A stretch of DNA of 62,354 bases from Geobacteraceae bacterium GWC2_55_20. Its GTDB lineage: Bacteria > Desulfobacterota > Desulfuromonadia > Geobacterales > Pseudopelobacteraceae. The notes beneath the pieces are model-generated. The model was not told the DNA's origin. It searched no databases and was given only the letters and a program-made list of their open reading frames with translations. Location: contig MGZK01000048.1 of NCBI GenBank assembly GCA_001802125.1, positions 1-62,354 on the forward strand. Reading direction: 5' to 3'. Both the position numbers and the translations under genes were made by a program. Positions 28,634-38,256 of the stretch are shown piece by piece (the first letter of the stretch is position 1; each line of letters begins with the position of its first letter).

Positions 28634-29608
28634 ATGAGAAAGATTTCTCTGATTATAGCAATGCTGCTAATGTCGCTTACTTTCGGCACGGTCCTTTGCC
28701 AGGCAAACATTCCTGCGCCTCCAGCCGACCAGGACCTGGGACTGTGGGACAGAACCATCAACAACATGAGTGAGGCTGACTGCAGAGGCTGTCACGGAAA
28801 TGTAGTAAATGAACTGCACCACAAGTTAATTACTACCAAGAAGCTATCCTGCTTCACTTGCCACAAGCTGGATTACATCTCAGGATCCTGGCAGTTTGAA
28901 CCGTTTCGGGACTGCCTGCATTGTCACAGCCAGATAGCCGGACAGGCGTCGGTTCATCATATTGGCCAGACAGCCCAGGAAGGCAACTGTGCCGCATGTC
29001 ACGGCAGCCTGGTTCAGAACCGGGATGACGGGCACTATATCCCGACTTACGGCGAATCAATGGTAACTCCCAGACCTTCGGAAGGAACAGGAACAAATGG
29101 GAAGGGAGCCTGTGACTACTGTCATTCATGGGGCAACGACCTAGGTACCAGCGAACTGGTTTATGCCAACAAGGAGACCCATCATGGTACTGGTTTGGGA
29201 TATGACACCAACAAGTGTACTTGGTGTCACGATTCCCAGGCCGGCGCGGGTCTCAAGATACGATCATGTGAACAGTGCCATGCGCCACAATCACTGCACA
29301 ATATCCAGCTAGACACCAACAGCGACGGCAATATCATTCCGGGCGCCGAGTTGCCATACAAGGGGCATATCGGCAACAACGAGGATTGCCTCGGCTGTCA
29401 CGGTGGTTCCGCCAGCCAGGTAAGCATCGGTGGAGGCAGTGGCGGTTGGTCGCTCTTTAACCCCACCAGACATCACCTGCTGGTTCAGAAAAAAGGGAAG
29501 AAATGTCTCGACTGCCATACCCTGTATCGCAATGTCCAAGGTATTTTCGTATTCAAGGATTTCCGGACCTGCTCCGCCTGTCATAGAAATGGCGGGAGGA
29601 GACCCTGA
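28634..29608 (+). CDS. Decahaem c-type cytochrome, exported
   Basis: The 324-residue protein has a signal peptide (LLMSLTFGTVLCQA) and ten CXXCH motifs in order: CRGCH, CFTCH, CLHCH, CAACH, CDYCH, CTWCH, CEQCH, CLGCH, CLDCH and CSACH. It is therefore a periplasmic or outer-surface multihaem cytochrome of the kind used for extracellular electron transfer. Most motifs are spaced unevenly, unlike OmcS. An AAGGAATCC ribosome binding site precedes the ATG. No porin or partner cytochrome lies next to it, so it may be expressed alone. Confidence 0.93.
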   Translation: MRKISLIIAMLLMSLTFGTVLCQANIPAPPADQDLGLWDRTINNMSEADCRGCHGNVVNELHHKLITTKKLSCFTCHKLDYISGSWQFEPFRDCLHCHSQIAGQASVHHIGQTAQEGNCAACHGSLVQNRDDGHYIPTYGESMVTPRPSEGTGTNGKGACDYCHSWGNDLGTSELVYANKETHHGTGLGYDTNKCTWCHDSQAGAGLKIRSCEQCHAPQSLHNIQLDTNSDGNIIPGAELPYKGHIGNNEDCLGCHGGSASQVSIGGGSGGWSLFNPTRHHLLVQKKGKKCLDCHTLYRNVQGIFVFKDFRTCSACHRNGGRRP

Positions 29609-30012
29609 AGATATTTCGATACTCATTAGACATATTCCTTTCAGGCTACAATCCAAGCGGCTAAATACAGCTCATTTTATGGAATTAGTCTTTCCATGAT
29701 TCTTGATTTGATTTGCCACCGGAAATATATAATGTTAAATTTGCAACTCTGATATTCACTTCAAAGGGGTTGCCGTGAGATTTCACAAGGCAGTACAGGT
29801 TACAACCTCTGATCAGATAAAACCTTTTTCCCATGATCCAGCGCAAACACTCCCCAGCCGTTCCCCACCCGCCTGCTGACTCACTCAAGACCCGGCTCAT
29901 TCAGACTGTTGCTTTTCTGCCGTAAAACGCACAAAAGAATGCATCAAAAGATGTATCTGGCGGCATTTGCGCCTTGTAGCATAACCAGCCATGCAATCCG
30001 GAGCACCAACTA
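29609..30012. other. Intergenic region, no gene seen; two small hairpins near its end
   Basis: This 404-nt stretch shows no convincing coding frame on either strand. Near its 3' end lie two adjacent hairpins: ATGCATC-AAAA-GATGTAT (29939-29956) and GGCG-gcatttg-CGCC (29959-29973). They precede the gene at 30013 by about 40 nt and could be a structured 5' leader. They do not match the GEMM riboswitch core I know. Confidence 0.5.
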
Positions 30013-31749
30013 ATGATCGATGTTTCATTTCGCAGAATCACGTTGGCGGTAATAATCCTTGCAGGTATCATTTTGTATTCAAACACCCTCAACTATCCTC
30101 AGTTTTTGTTTGATGGTAACATGTTTCTCCTTAACAACCCGCTCTTCAAAGACCTTGATTACTATGCCCGGCTTTTCGACATAAACGACATCAGTAGCCT
30201 GGATGAGCAGTTTGGTCTGTCTCCTGATGTAACGACAAATTTCATGATGCGACCGGTGGCATATATAACCTTCTCGTTCAATTACCTTATCAGCGGTTTT
30301 AATCCCGCCGCCTTCAGGTCGGTAAATATAACCATCCATATTCTAAATTCACTGCTTGTGTTCGCATGCATTGAACTGTTTTTGAACGTTACACAAGAGC
30401 GCACGTTTTTGAGCAGGTTTTCTAACCGATTCATACCGGCATCTTCAGCCTTTATTTTTTTGCTGCACCCGATGCAGACAGAATCGGTAACTTACATCAC
30501 GCAGCGTTTTACCTCGCTTGCAGCCCTGTTTTATCTGACCACTATCTGGTTGTACCTTATCTGGACCAAGCAGGAACGGTCTGGCACGAAACGAAACTAC
30601 CTCCGGTGGATATCCGTGGCCATGCTGCTGCTCGGCATGCTGGCGAGAGAATCGTTGTTTACCGCACCGTTCTTGCTTGTACTGCTGGAGTTGACCGTGC
30701 TCGGCAACAACCTCAAGACTGCTCTCAGAAGAACCGCACCGCATCTCATGCTCCTGCCGGTAATTCCAGTGATGGTCATAATGATAAGCGCCGCGCAATA
30801 CAATACAGCGCCATCACTTCATGAAGCAATTAACGTCGTAAATTATGTGGATTTTCCTATCAGCCATTACGCGCTCACTCAATTGGTAATGGTAGTAAGC
30901 TATATCAGGCTCTATCTCCTGCCATACGGCCAGAATATCGATCCGAATCCGCCGCTGTACACGCTTCCGTATCAATGGCCGGTTATAATATCTGCTCTTA
31001 TAATAATTTCCATGTTCGTGGGGGCGTTTTTGCTTTACCGCAAGAACAGAGTTGATATTCGCCGTGTTCTGGTATTTGTGGGGGTATGCTGGTACTTCCT
31101 GGCGTTGACTGTATCTTCCAGCTTCATACCGCTGCCCGACCTGATGGCTGAGCACCGGGCATACTTTTCATCGATAGGGTTAATAATGGCTCTAATCAGC
31201 CTGCTGGATCTGCTGCGAACTGCTCTCGGCGAAAAGAAACGGATCGGTGGCATGTTTGTGGCGGGGATAACAGTGTGGTGCGCCGTATTGATTGTACTTA
31301 CATACAACCGAAATACCGTATGGAGGTCGTCACTGGACCTGTGGAGTGACGCGGTCAGAAAAAGTCCAGACAAGGACAGACCATGGTACAATCTCGGCCT
31401 TGCCTACAAAACGGCAGGCAGATCATCGGAAGCGGTGAAGTGTTTTCGGAAGGCGATCGAGCTCAATCCGGAATGGGGCAAAGCTTACGAAAGTCTTGCT
31501 GTGATGTTGTTACACCTCAAACAATTTCAGGAGGCAGTCAAAGTCAGCATTCGTGGCATTGAAGCTGATCCGGCCAATCCGGTACTATACAACAACCTTG
31601 GCATTGCATATGCCGAAATGGATCAGGACGACGCTGCCAGACAGGCTTTCTCTACAGCAATAGCATTACGGCCCGGATATGAAAATGCCATGCTTAACCT
31701 GGACCGGCTTGAATCATTTGTGGAGACCACCGCCGGCAGACGCAGATAA
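30013..31749 (+). CDS. TMTC-like membrane glycosyltransferase with C-terminal TPR repeats
   Basis: The 578-residue protein has an N-terminal multi-spanning part (about 10-11 transmembrane helices, residues 1-435) with the loop IFLLHPMQTESVTYITQRFT, the signature of TMTC/DUF1736-type proteins related to GT-C O-mannosyltransferases. The C-terminal 110 residues hold TPRs (PWYNLGLAYKTAGRSSEAVK, FRKAIELNPEWGKAYESLA, PVLYNNLGIAYAEMDQDDAA). It may transfer a polyprenyl-phosphate sugar to an exported protein. An ATG at 30013 has only a weak GGAG upstream. It is convergent with the next gene. Confidence 0.78.
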   Translation: MIDVSFRRITLAVIILAGIILYSNTLNYPQFLFDGNMFLLNNPLFKDLDYYARLFDINDISSLDEQFGLSPDVTTNFMMRPVAYITFSFNYLISGFNPAAFRSVNITIHILNSLLVFACIELFLNVTQERTFLSRFSNRFIPASSAFIFLLHPMQTESVTYITQRFTSLAALFYLTTIWLYLIWTKQERSGTKRNYLRWISVAMLLLGMLARESLFTAPFLLVLLELTVLGNNLKTALRRTAPHLMLLPVIPVMVIMISAAQYNTAPSLHEAINVVNYVDFPISHYALTQLVMVVSYIRLYLLPYGQNIDPNPPLYTLPYQWPVIISALIIISMFVGAFLLYRKNRVDIRRVLVFVGVCWYFLALTVSSSFIPLPDLMAEHRAYFSSIGLIMALISLLDLLRTALGEKKRIGGMFVAGITVWCAVLIVLTYNRNTVWRSSLDLWSDAVRKSPDKDRPWYNLGLAYKTAGRSSEAVKCFRKAIELNPEWGKAYESLAVMLLHLKQFQEAVKVSIRGIEADPANPVLYNNLGIAYAEMDQDDAARQAFSTAIALRPGYENAMLNLDRLESFVETTAGRRR

Positions 31750-31761
31750 GATTGGCACATT

Positions 31762-32466
31762 TCAATCAACAGTCACATGGCCTGCAATCGTGGCTGCGAT
31801 CTTTTCAGGTGTATTACGGTCGTTATTGAACAGCAGGTCGTAATGGCAAGAAGCGTGGTCGTCCTGACCAAGAAAGTCCCTGGTAAACCGATCGCGCAGA
31901 CGCTGCTGCTTCTCAACAATTTTCTCGGCTTCTTCGGCAGGAATTCCCAATCTGCGGGCAATAGCGCCGACTTTGAAGGCTTGAGATCCATACAACCTGA
32001 AATGATAGGCATTTTCAAAATGGCGGGTAATGATGGCGCCACCCAGTTCCACAATGATTACATTTCCCTGCTCCGCCAGGGAGACCACATGGCGGCACAA
32101 CATCCGGAAATAATCCTGGTCACTGGTCCAGCGTGGCGAAAAAGTGGCCAGCACCTCGTTAAGTATCCGGTTTTTTTCCCCCAGCCGCATCAGAATCTCT
32201 TCGGAAATGTTATGCCGGCGGGCAACTTCTTCAAGGACGGCTCTATCAATCAGTACCCATTCCTCACCGGTCTTTCGAATCAACATCTCGCGCAAGAGTT
32301 CCGCCACGGGATACCCCTCGCAACCGTACTCCCGCGAAACGGTAACACAGGGGCGAGGCTTGGGCTTGTGGCGATTCGGGCCGGCCTTCTGCTTTTGCTG
32401 ACGATTGTACTCCTCCAAAGACCCGATTCTCAAATCAACCGATGGTATCAACAGATTTTCCGGCAT
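31762..32466 (-). CDS. Cytidylate-kinase-like protein
   Basis: The 234-residue protein belongs to the cytidylate-kinase-like family (Cytidylate_kin2). PCVTVSREYGCEGYPVAELL holds a degenerate phosphate-binding loop (SREYGCEG instead of a perfect GXXGXGKS). VLIDRAVLEEVARRHN, IVELGGAIITRHFENAYHFR, and ARRLGIPAEEAEKIVEKQQR...RDRFTRDFLG supply the lid region. Members are often near signalling or lipid genes and their substrate is not firmly known. It ends about 13 nt from the convergent TPR protein gene. Confidence 0.85.
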   Translation of the reverse strand: MPENLLIPSVDLRIGSLEEYNRQQKQKAGPNRHKPKPRPCVTVSREYGCEGYPVAELLREMLIRKTGEEWVLIDRAVLEEVARRHNISEEILMRLGEKNRILNEVLATFSPRWTSDQDYFRMLCRHVVSLAEQGNVIIVELGGAIITRHFENAYHFRLYGSQAFKVGAIARRLGIPAEEAEKIVEKQQRLRDRFTRDFLGQDDHASCHYDLLFNNDRNTPEKIAATIAGHVTVD

Positions 32467-32512
32467 TACTGAACGCCTCCTTACCCCTGTTCCGATTTTT
32501 AAATTAAAACTG

Positions 32513-32554
32513 GAAATCCGCTGAACCGGTTATAATGGTCAACGGATTTCTTTC
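32513..32554 (-). terminator. Hairpin downstream of hpnH
   Basis: GAAATCCG (32513-32520) and CGGATTTC (32543-32550) form an 8-bp stem around a 22-nt loop, with a short A/T run. On the minus strand it follows the hpnH stop at 32575, so it is a plausible terminator, though the loop is long. Confidence 0.5.
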
Positions 32555-32574
32555 AGAATACATAACCCTGATTT

Positions 32575-33573
32575 TCAGGTCATGTTCCAGATCATCATTT
32601 CAAGAATATCCTTCCAGCTCTTGCCGATTTCGTTGACGACCGTCGGCTCGAAACCGCAGTGCATCATGCACTGGGCGCAACGCGGATCCTTGCCGACCCC
32701 GTACTTTTCCCAATCGGTTTTTTCCATCATCTCACTGAAAGACGAGTAATGTTCGTCGGTGATCAGATAACAGGGCGCCTTCCAACCGCGCGGGTTACGG
32801 GTCGGATTGCCCCAGGGTGTGCACTCCAGCTTCTTTTCTCCTTTAAGAAAGCGCAGATACATGGGAGTCGAAAAGAAACGATGCTTCTTGCTCATCTCGT
32901 AGACATCGGCAAATTTGCGTTCAATATCGCGTCGTTCCAGGAACAACTTCTCTCCGACGGCCTCATACCCGAATCCGGGAGCAACCAGCAAGCCATCGAC
33001 ACCGATCTCTTCCAGATGAGTGAACAGCATTTCAATTTCAACCAGATCGGTTTCGTTAAAAATAGTGGTATTGGTGCAGACCCTGAAACCCAGTTTTTTT
33101 GCCTTTTTAATAGCCTCCATGCCAATTTTGAAAGCGCCCTTGCGCTCCAGAATGCGATCATGGGTTTCTTCCAGGCCGTCCATGTGGACATTGATCGTGA
33201 AATTGGGATGCGGTTTCATCGAGTCCAGCGCTTTTTCAAGCAGGATGCCGTTGGTACAGAGATAGATATGCTTGCCCCGATCCAGGACCTCTTCGATCAG
33301 CTGATAAATGTGCGGATACAGGAAAGGCTCGCCACCGGTGATTGTAACCACCGGCGCCGGACATTCATCCACCGATTTGAGGCAATCCTCCAGGCTCATC
33401 ATCTCCTGGATGGTGTCGGCATACTCGCGGATCCGGCCGCAGCCGGAGCAGGCCAGATTGCACAGATGGGTAGGTTCCAGCATCAGTACCAGCGGATACT
33501 TTTCAACCTTGTTCAGCTTGTTACTGATGATGTATTTGGTCAGATCATAATTGAGACGCATCGGAAAACGCAT
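32575..33573 (-). CDS. hpnH: Adenosyl-hopene transferase HpnH
   Basis: The 332-residue radical SAM protein shows the HpnH pattern: YPLVLMLEPTHLCNLACSGC with the 4Fe-4S motif CNLACSGC, followed by GRIREY, VTITGGEPFLYPHIYQLIEE, FTINVHMDGLEETHDRILER, and the C-terminal PCYLITDEHYSSF and CAQCMMHCGFEPT cysteine region. HpnH joins 5'-deoxyadenosyl to diploptene, the first step in making bacteriohopane side chains. Other hpn genes are not in the window. It shares the strand with the cytidylate-kinase-like gene but is separated from it by a hairpin. Confidence 0.93.
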   Translation of the reverse strand: MRFPMRLNYDLTKYIISNKLNKVEKYPLVLMLEPTHLCNLACSGCGRIREYADTIQEMMSLEDCLKSVDECPAPVVTITGGEPFLYPHIYQLIEEVLDRGKHIYLCTNGILLEKALDSMKPHPNFTINVHMDGLEETHDRILERKGAFKIGMEAIKKAKKLGFRVCTNTTIFNETDLVEIEMLFTHLEEIGVDGLLVAPGFGYEAVGEKLFLERRDIERKFADVYEMSKKHRFFSTPMYLRFLKGEKKLECTPWGNPTRNPRGWKAPCYLITDEHYSSFSEMMEKTDWEKYGVGKDPRCAQCMMHCGFEPTVVNEIGKSWKDILEMMIWNMT

Positions 33574-33645
33574 TTGGTTTACTTCCTTTCGATTGTTACT
33601 GCCTGATCATGTTTATATTGAAGTGTTCATACCGTGACGCGATAT

Positions 33646-34388
33646 TTATCGTTCCCACATTTCCTTTTTATCCTTGCCCAGATAGGCGCGTTTGACTTCG
33701 GCATTCTCCAGCAACTCGTCCGCCGCTCCTTCCAGGATAACCTTGCCGGTTTCCAGCACATAGCCGCGGTCAGCCAGCTTGAGAGCCGCCTTGGCGTTCT
33801 GCTCGACCAGCAGGATGGTTGTGCCGTTTTCCTGACGCAACCGCTGCAGCACCCGGAATATCTCCTGAACCACCAACGGCGCCAGCCCCATGGAGGGTTC
33901 ATCCAGCAACAGCAGTTTCGGGTTGGCCATCAGGGCACGTCCAATGGCCAACATTTGCTGTTCACCGCCCGACATGGTGCCGGCCAGCTGTTTGCGTCGT
34001 TCCTCCAGGCGGGGGAACAGGGCAAAGACCTGTTCCATGTCCTTTTGGATCGCGGCCTTCCCCTCGCGGCCACGGTAGCGCAGATAGGCGCCCAGCTGCA
34101 GGTTGTCTTCAACCGAAAGCGGTTTGAAAACCTGCCTGCCTTCCGGCACCTGTGATATGCCGAGCTTGACGACCCTGTCCGGCTGCAGCGCCATCACCGG
34201 CTCCTTGCGGAACAGGATTTCACCATTCGAAGCTGGTGTCACACCAGATATGGAGTTGAGTATGGTAGTCTTACCCGCTCCATTGGCACCGATCAGGGTG
34301 ACAATTTCCCCTTCGCCCAGATGCAGTGAAACGTTTTTCAGCGCATGCACCTTGCCGTAATAGGTATTGATGTTTTTAAGTCGCAGCA

Positions 34389-34389
<1 letters not shown>
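33646..34389 (-). CDS. livF: Branched-chain amino acid ABC transporter ATPase LivF
   Basis: A 247-residue ABC ATPase: Walker A GANGAGKTT, signature MSGGEQQMLAIGRAL, Walker B LLLLDEPSMGLAP, and a switch His replaced by the Gln in LVEQNAKAAL as usual in LivF. It pairs with LivG to energise the LivHM permease. It is the last gene of the transporter operon, and its ATG overlaps the livG stop by one base (TGATG). Confidence 0.96.
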
Positions 34390-35136
<747 letters not shown>

Positions 35137-35144
<8 letters not shown>

Positions 35145-36096
35145 GGCCGGCGCCTCCTCTGGACTTGAATATTCTCCTGAAAAGGTCAGGGACACCCCGT
35201 ACCAGCCCCCCCGGCATGAACATCACCATTACCACCAGCAAACCGCCGTAGATGATGATATCGTAATCCTGGGCAGCCCGCAGGAATTCAGGCAGCAGTG
35301 TCAACAGCGCCGCTCCCAGGAATGAGCCGTAAACGCTGCCCAGACCGCCGATCACCACCATGGTCAGCAGTTCCACGGAAAAGTTGAATCCGAATGAGGC
35401 CGGAGATATGAAAGTCATGGTGTGGGCATAGAGACTGCCGGCCAGCGATGAAATAACCGCCGAAAGCGCAAATATTTGCACCTTCAGCAGGCGGGCGTTG
35501 ACACCGACTACCTGGGCCGCCACCTCGGAATCGTGCACGGCGCGCAGCGCCCGCCCGACTCGGGAGTTGGCCAGGTTGATCGCGAACAGAATCACCGCCA
35601 GCGTGATGCCCCAGATCAGGTAATAGTTCTTCACATCGGAATCGAAAACAACCCCACCCGCCTCCAGATTGGGTATGCCGGAGAGGCCGGACGGACCGCC
35701 GGTCAGGTCAATGGTTTCGTTAAACACGATATAGATGATGATACCGAGACCAAGCGTGGCCATGGCCAGATAATGCCCTTTAAGCTTCAGGACTGGAAAT
35801 CCGATCAGGTAGGCCATGCAACCGACAACAATCGCCGCCACCGGCATGGCCTGCCAGGGGTTCCAGCCATAAGTGGCGGTCAGGACACCGGACAGGTAGG
35901 CTCCCAGTCCGAAGAAACCGGCGTGCCCGAGCGAGATCTGTCCGGCATATCCCAAAAGCAGATTGAGCGCAATCGCCAGCATGGTGTTGATGCCGACAAA
36001 AACCAATACATTCATCAAATAGCCCCCCTCGAACAGCAGGGGTAGCAACAACACAAAAACGGAAAAGGCAAGGAATTTCAGCAGTTCTCTTTTCAT
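35137..36096 (-). CDS. livM: Branched-chain amino acid ABC transporter permease LivM
   Basis: A 319-residue permease with about ten hydrophobic helices and the LivM loop NLLLGYAGQISLGHAGFFGL, followed by KLKGHYLAMATLGLGIIIYI and the EAA-like RALRAVHDSEVAAQVVG coupling segment. It forms the transmembrane pore with LivH and contacts LivFG. The gene starts 4 nt after livH stops. The substrate class is branched-chain or other hydrophobic amino acids, as for all HAAT transporters. Confidence 0.95.
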
Positions 36097-36100
36097 GGTA

Positions 36101-36982
36101 TCAGACCCGCTCCGAATCGGCTTTGCCGAACAGCCCCTGCGGACGGATGAAGAGAATCAGCAGCAGTATGATGAAAGCGATGGCATCCTTGTACCCGGAA
36201 GAAATCAGGCCGGCGCCCAGTGACTCAAGCACTCCCAGCAGCAAGCCACCCACCACGGTGGCCATGCCGCTGCTCATGCCGCCGATTATGGCGGCGCAGA
36301 ATCCTTTCAAGCCAAGCATGACACCGACATCGTAGGCGGTCATCGTCAGCGGGGCGACGATGATGCCGGCCACGGCACCCATGGCGGAGCTGATCATGAA
36401 CGAGAATAGAACCATGCGGCGAACATCGATCCCCACCAGTCCGGCGGCGCGTCGGTTATAGGCGCAGGCGCGCATGGCCTTGCCGCTGATGGTATGGTAG
36501 AAATAAAACTTGTTGATCACGATTATCACCACCGTGATGGCAAATATCCAGAGGTGCTGCGGCAGCATGGTGGCGCCGCCGATTGCGATCGGATCATCAC
36601 CACTGAACGATGGTATCGCATGGGTGTCCTTGCCCCATATCAGCATCGCCAGTCCACGGATCAAAATACTGCCTCCGATGGTGATAATAACCAGGTTGAT
36701 CGGGGTCGGCTGCCTGAGCGGCCTGATGGCCAATCGCTCGAACAGCAGACCCGCCAGAGTTGATACAGCCACTGCACAGGGTATCGCGGCCCAGATCGGC
36801 AGTTTCAGCAGGTCCAGACAGGTCAGTGTCAGCAACCCGCCCAGCATGACAAACTCGCCTTGGGCGAAATTTATAATGCCGGTGGCGTTGTAGATGATTG
36901 AGAAGCCGATGCCGATCAGCGCATAGATTGCGCCGGTTGACAAACCGGAAAGTACATACTGGAGAATTTGGTCGAACTGCAT
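36101..36982 (-). CDS. livH: Branched-chain amino acid ABC transporter permease LivH
   Basis: The 293-residue permease starts GLSTGAIYALIGIGFSIIYN and contains IINFAQGEFVMLGG, both LivH hallmarks, with about eight hydrophobic helices and a coupling loop MRACAYNRRAAGLVGIDVRR. It is separated from the binding-protein gene at 37085 by about 100 nt that hold a stable hairpin, so the permease operon may be expressed at lower level than the binding proteins. Confidence 0.95.
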   Translation of the reverse strand: MQFDQILQYVLSGLSTGAIYALIGIGFSIIYNATGIINFAQGEFVMLGGLLTLTCLDLLKLPIWAAIPCAVAVSTLAGLLFERLAIRPLRQPTPINLVIITIGGSILIRGLAMLIWGKDTHAIPSFSGDDPIAIGGATMLPQHLWIFAITVVIIVINKFYFYHTISGKAMRACAYNRRAAGLVGIDVRRMVLFSFMISSAMGAVAGIIVAPLTMTAYDVGVMLGLKGFCAAIIGGMSSGMATVVGGLLLGVLESLGAGLISSGYKDAIAFIILLLILFIRPQGLFGKADSERV

Positions 36983-37003
36983 TTTACCCCTGCTCTACAA
37001 ACG

Positions 37004-37029
37004 GAGAGACACGGCGAACCGTGCCTCTC
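37004..37029 (-). promoter_or_regulatory. UUCG-loop hairpin between livK and livH
   Basis: Read on the minus strand, GAGAG-g-CACGG-TTCG-CCGTG-t-CTCTC folds into two 5-bp stems with one mismatch and a UUCG tetraloop. No T-run follows, so it is more likely a mRNA 3'-end stabiliser or partial attenuator than a full terminator. It would leave more binding-protein than permease mRNA, a common arrangement in ABC operons. Confidence 0.65.
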
Positions 37030-37084
37030 GGAAGATAATTAAAAATACTTTGAAAGCCTTTCCCTGTGAAAAGGAAAAACAGCT

Positions 37085-38224
37085 CTATTTTACAATAACC
37101 CAGTCTCTGTTTTTGATCTCCACCAGCACGAAGGCGTCCTTGCCCAGTCCGGCATGATCCTGGGCGCTATAGTTGAATGTGCCGCCGATTCCAAAGAAGT
37201 TCCTGGTTTTTTCCAGTTGATTCCGAATCGATGAAGGTGTATCGGCGCCGCGCTCAATGGCATTCTTCAAAAGCATGACCGCGTCCCAGGCATGCCCACC
37301 GAAATGGTCTCCTTCGGCCTTGTAGTGATTTTGATAATCCTTGACAAAGGATACGAGTGCTTTTTTCTGGGACTCGGATTTCGGCAGCAGGTCACTCACC
37401 AACACCTTTCCGGAAGGAAGCTTGACACCTTCCGCCGCATCACCGGCCAGGTCAATGAACTTCTTGGATGAGACGCCATGACTCATGAAGAGAGGGGTCT
37501 TGACGCCTAGTTGACGGGCATTTTTGGCAACCACCGCCGGTCCTGGATTGGTACCCCAGCAGATGATGGCCTGAGCGTTGGAACCTCGAATTTTGGTCAA
37601 CTGGGCGGTCATGTCCGTATCCTTGGGACCATAGGTATCGTCCGAGACGATCCTGATGCCATATTTGGCCGCCTGGGCCTTCAACTGCTCGCGCCCCGAA
37701 GCGCCGAAACCGTCGGAAACGGTCAGGATAGCAACGTTGGTCTGTTTGTGTTTCTGCAGGTATTCGAAAATCCTGCCGACCGCCAGCGCGTCGTTCTGGG
37801 CGGTCTTGAACACCCATTTTTTGACCGGATCGGTGATCTTGCTGCCAGCGGAGCAGGAGATCAGCGGAACCTGTTCCTTCTCGGCCACCGGAATTACCGC
37901 CATGGTTTCACCGGTCGTACTGGGGCCGATGATGGCGACGACCTTGTCGTCCTTGATCAGTTTGGTGGCAAGCTGCACCGCCTTGGTGGCATCACCGGCA
38001 GTGTCGTATGCTACCAGTTCCAGTTTGCGCCCCCTTACACCGCCAGCCTTGTTGATTTCGTCCACCACCATTTTTGCAGTGTTACGCTCGGGCTCGCCCA
38101 GGAAGGCGGCCGGTCCGGTTACGGCAAACAGGGCTCCGATCTTGATCGGGGCCGCGGCAAATACGTTTGTGGAGAGCAGCATGGTTAGCACTGCAAACAA
38201 AAATGAAACAATGCGGGAATTCAT
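37085..38224 (-). CDS. livK: ABC transporter amino-acid-binding protein (LivK-like), copy 2
   Basis: The 379-residue protein has a signal peptide (SFLFAVLTMLLSTNVFAAAP) and a Leu/Ile/Val-binding periplasmic fold: KIGALFAVTGPAAFLGEPER, VAIIGPSTTGETMAVIPVAE, VPLISCSAGSKITDPVKKW, DGFGASGREQLKAQAAKYGI, DTDMTAQLTKIRGSNAQAII. It is closely related to the protein at 38257, from which it probably arose by tandem duplication. Many LivK-like proteins of anaerobes bind aromatic substrates, so the ligand may be aromatic amino acids given the neighbouring ior and paaK-like genes. Confidence 0.93.
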   Translation of the reverse strand: MNSRIVSFLFAVLTMLLSTNVFAAAPIKIGALFAVTGPAAFLGEPERNTAKMVVDEINKAGGVRGRKLELVAYDTAGDATKAVQLATKLIKDDKVVAIIGPSTTGETMAVIPVAEKEQVPLISCSAGSKITDPVKKWVFKTAQNDALAVGRIFEYLQKHKQTNVAILTVSDGFGASGREQLKAQAAKYGIRIVSDDTYGPKDTDMTAQLTKIRGSNAQAIICWGTNPGPAVVAKNARQLGVKTPLFMSHGVSSKKFIDLAGDAAEGVKLPSGKVLVSDLLPKSESQKKALVSFVKDYQNHYKAEGDHFGGHAWDAVMLLKNAIERGADTPSSIRNQLEKTRNFFGIGGTFNYSAQDHAGLGKDAFVLVEIKNRDWVIVK

Positions 38225-38256
38225 TGGGTGTCCTCCGATAGACTTGAATTTTTAAA

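Noticed and set aside
32659-33606. Plus-strand open frame (about 315 aa) opposite hpnH
   Set aside because: Antisense shadow of a strong radical SAM gene; no protein-like motifs.
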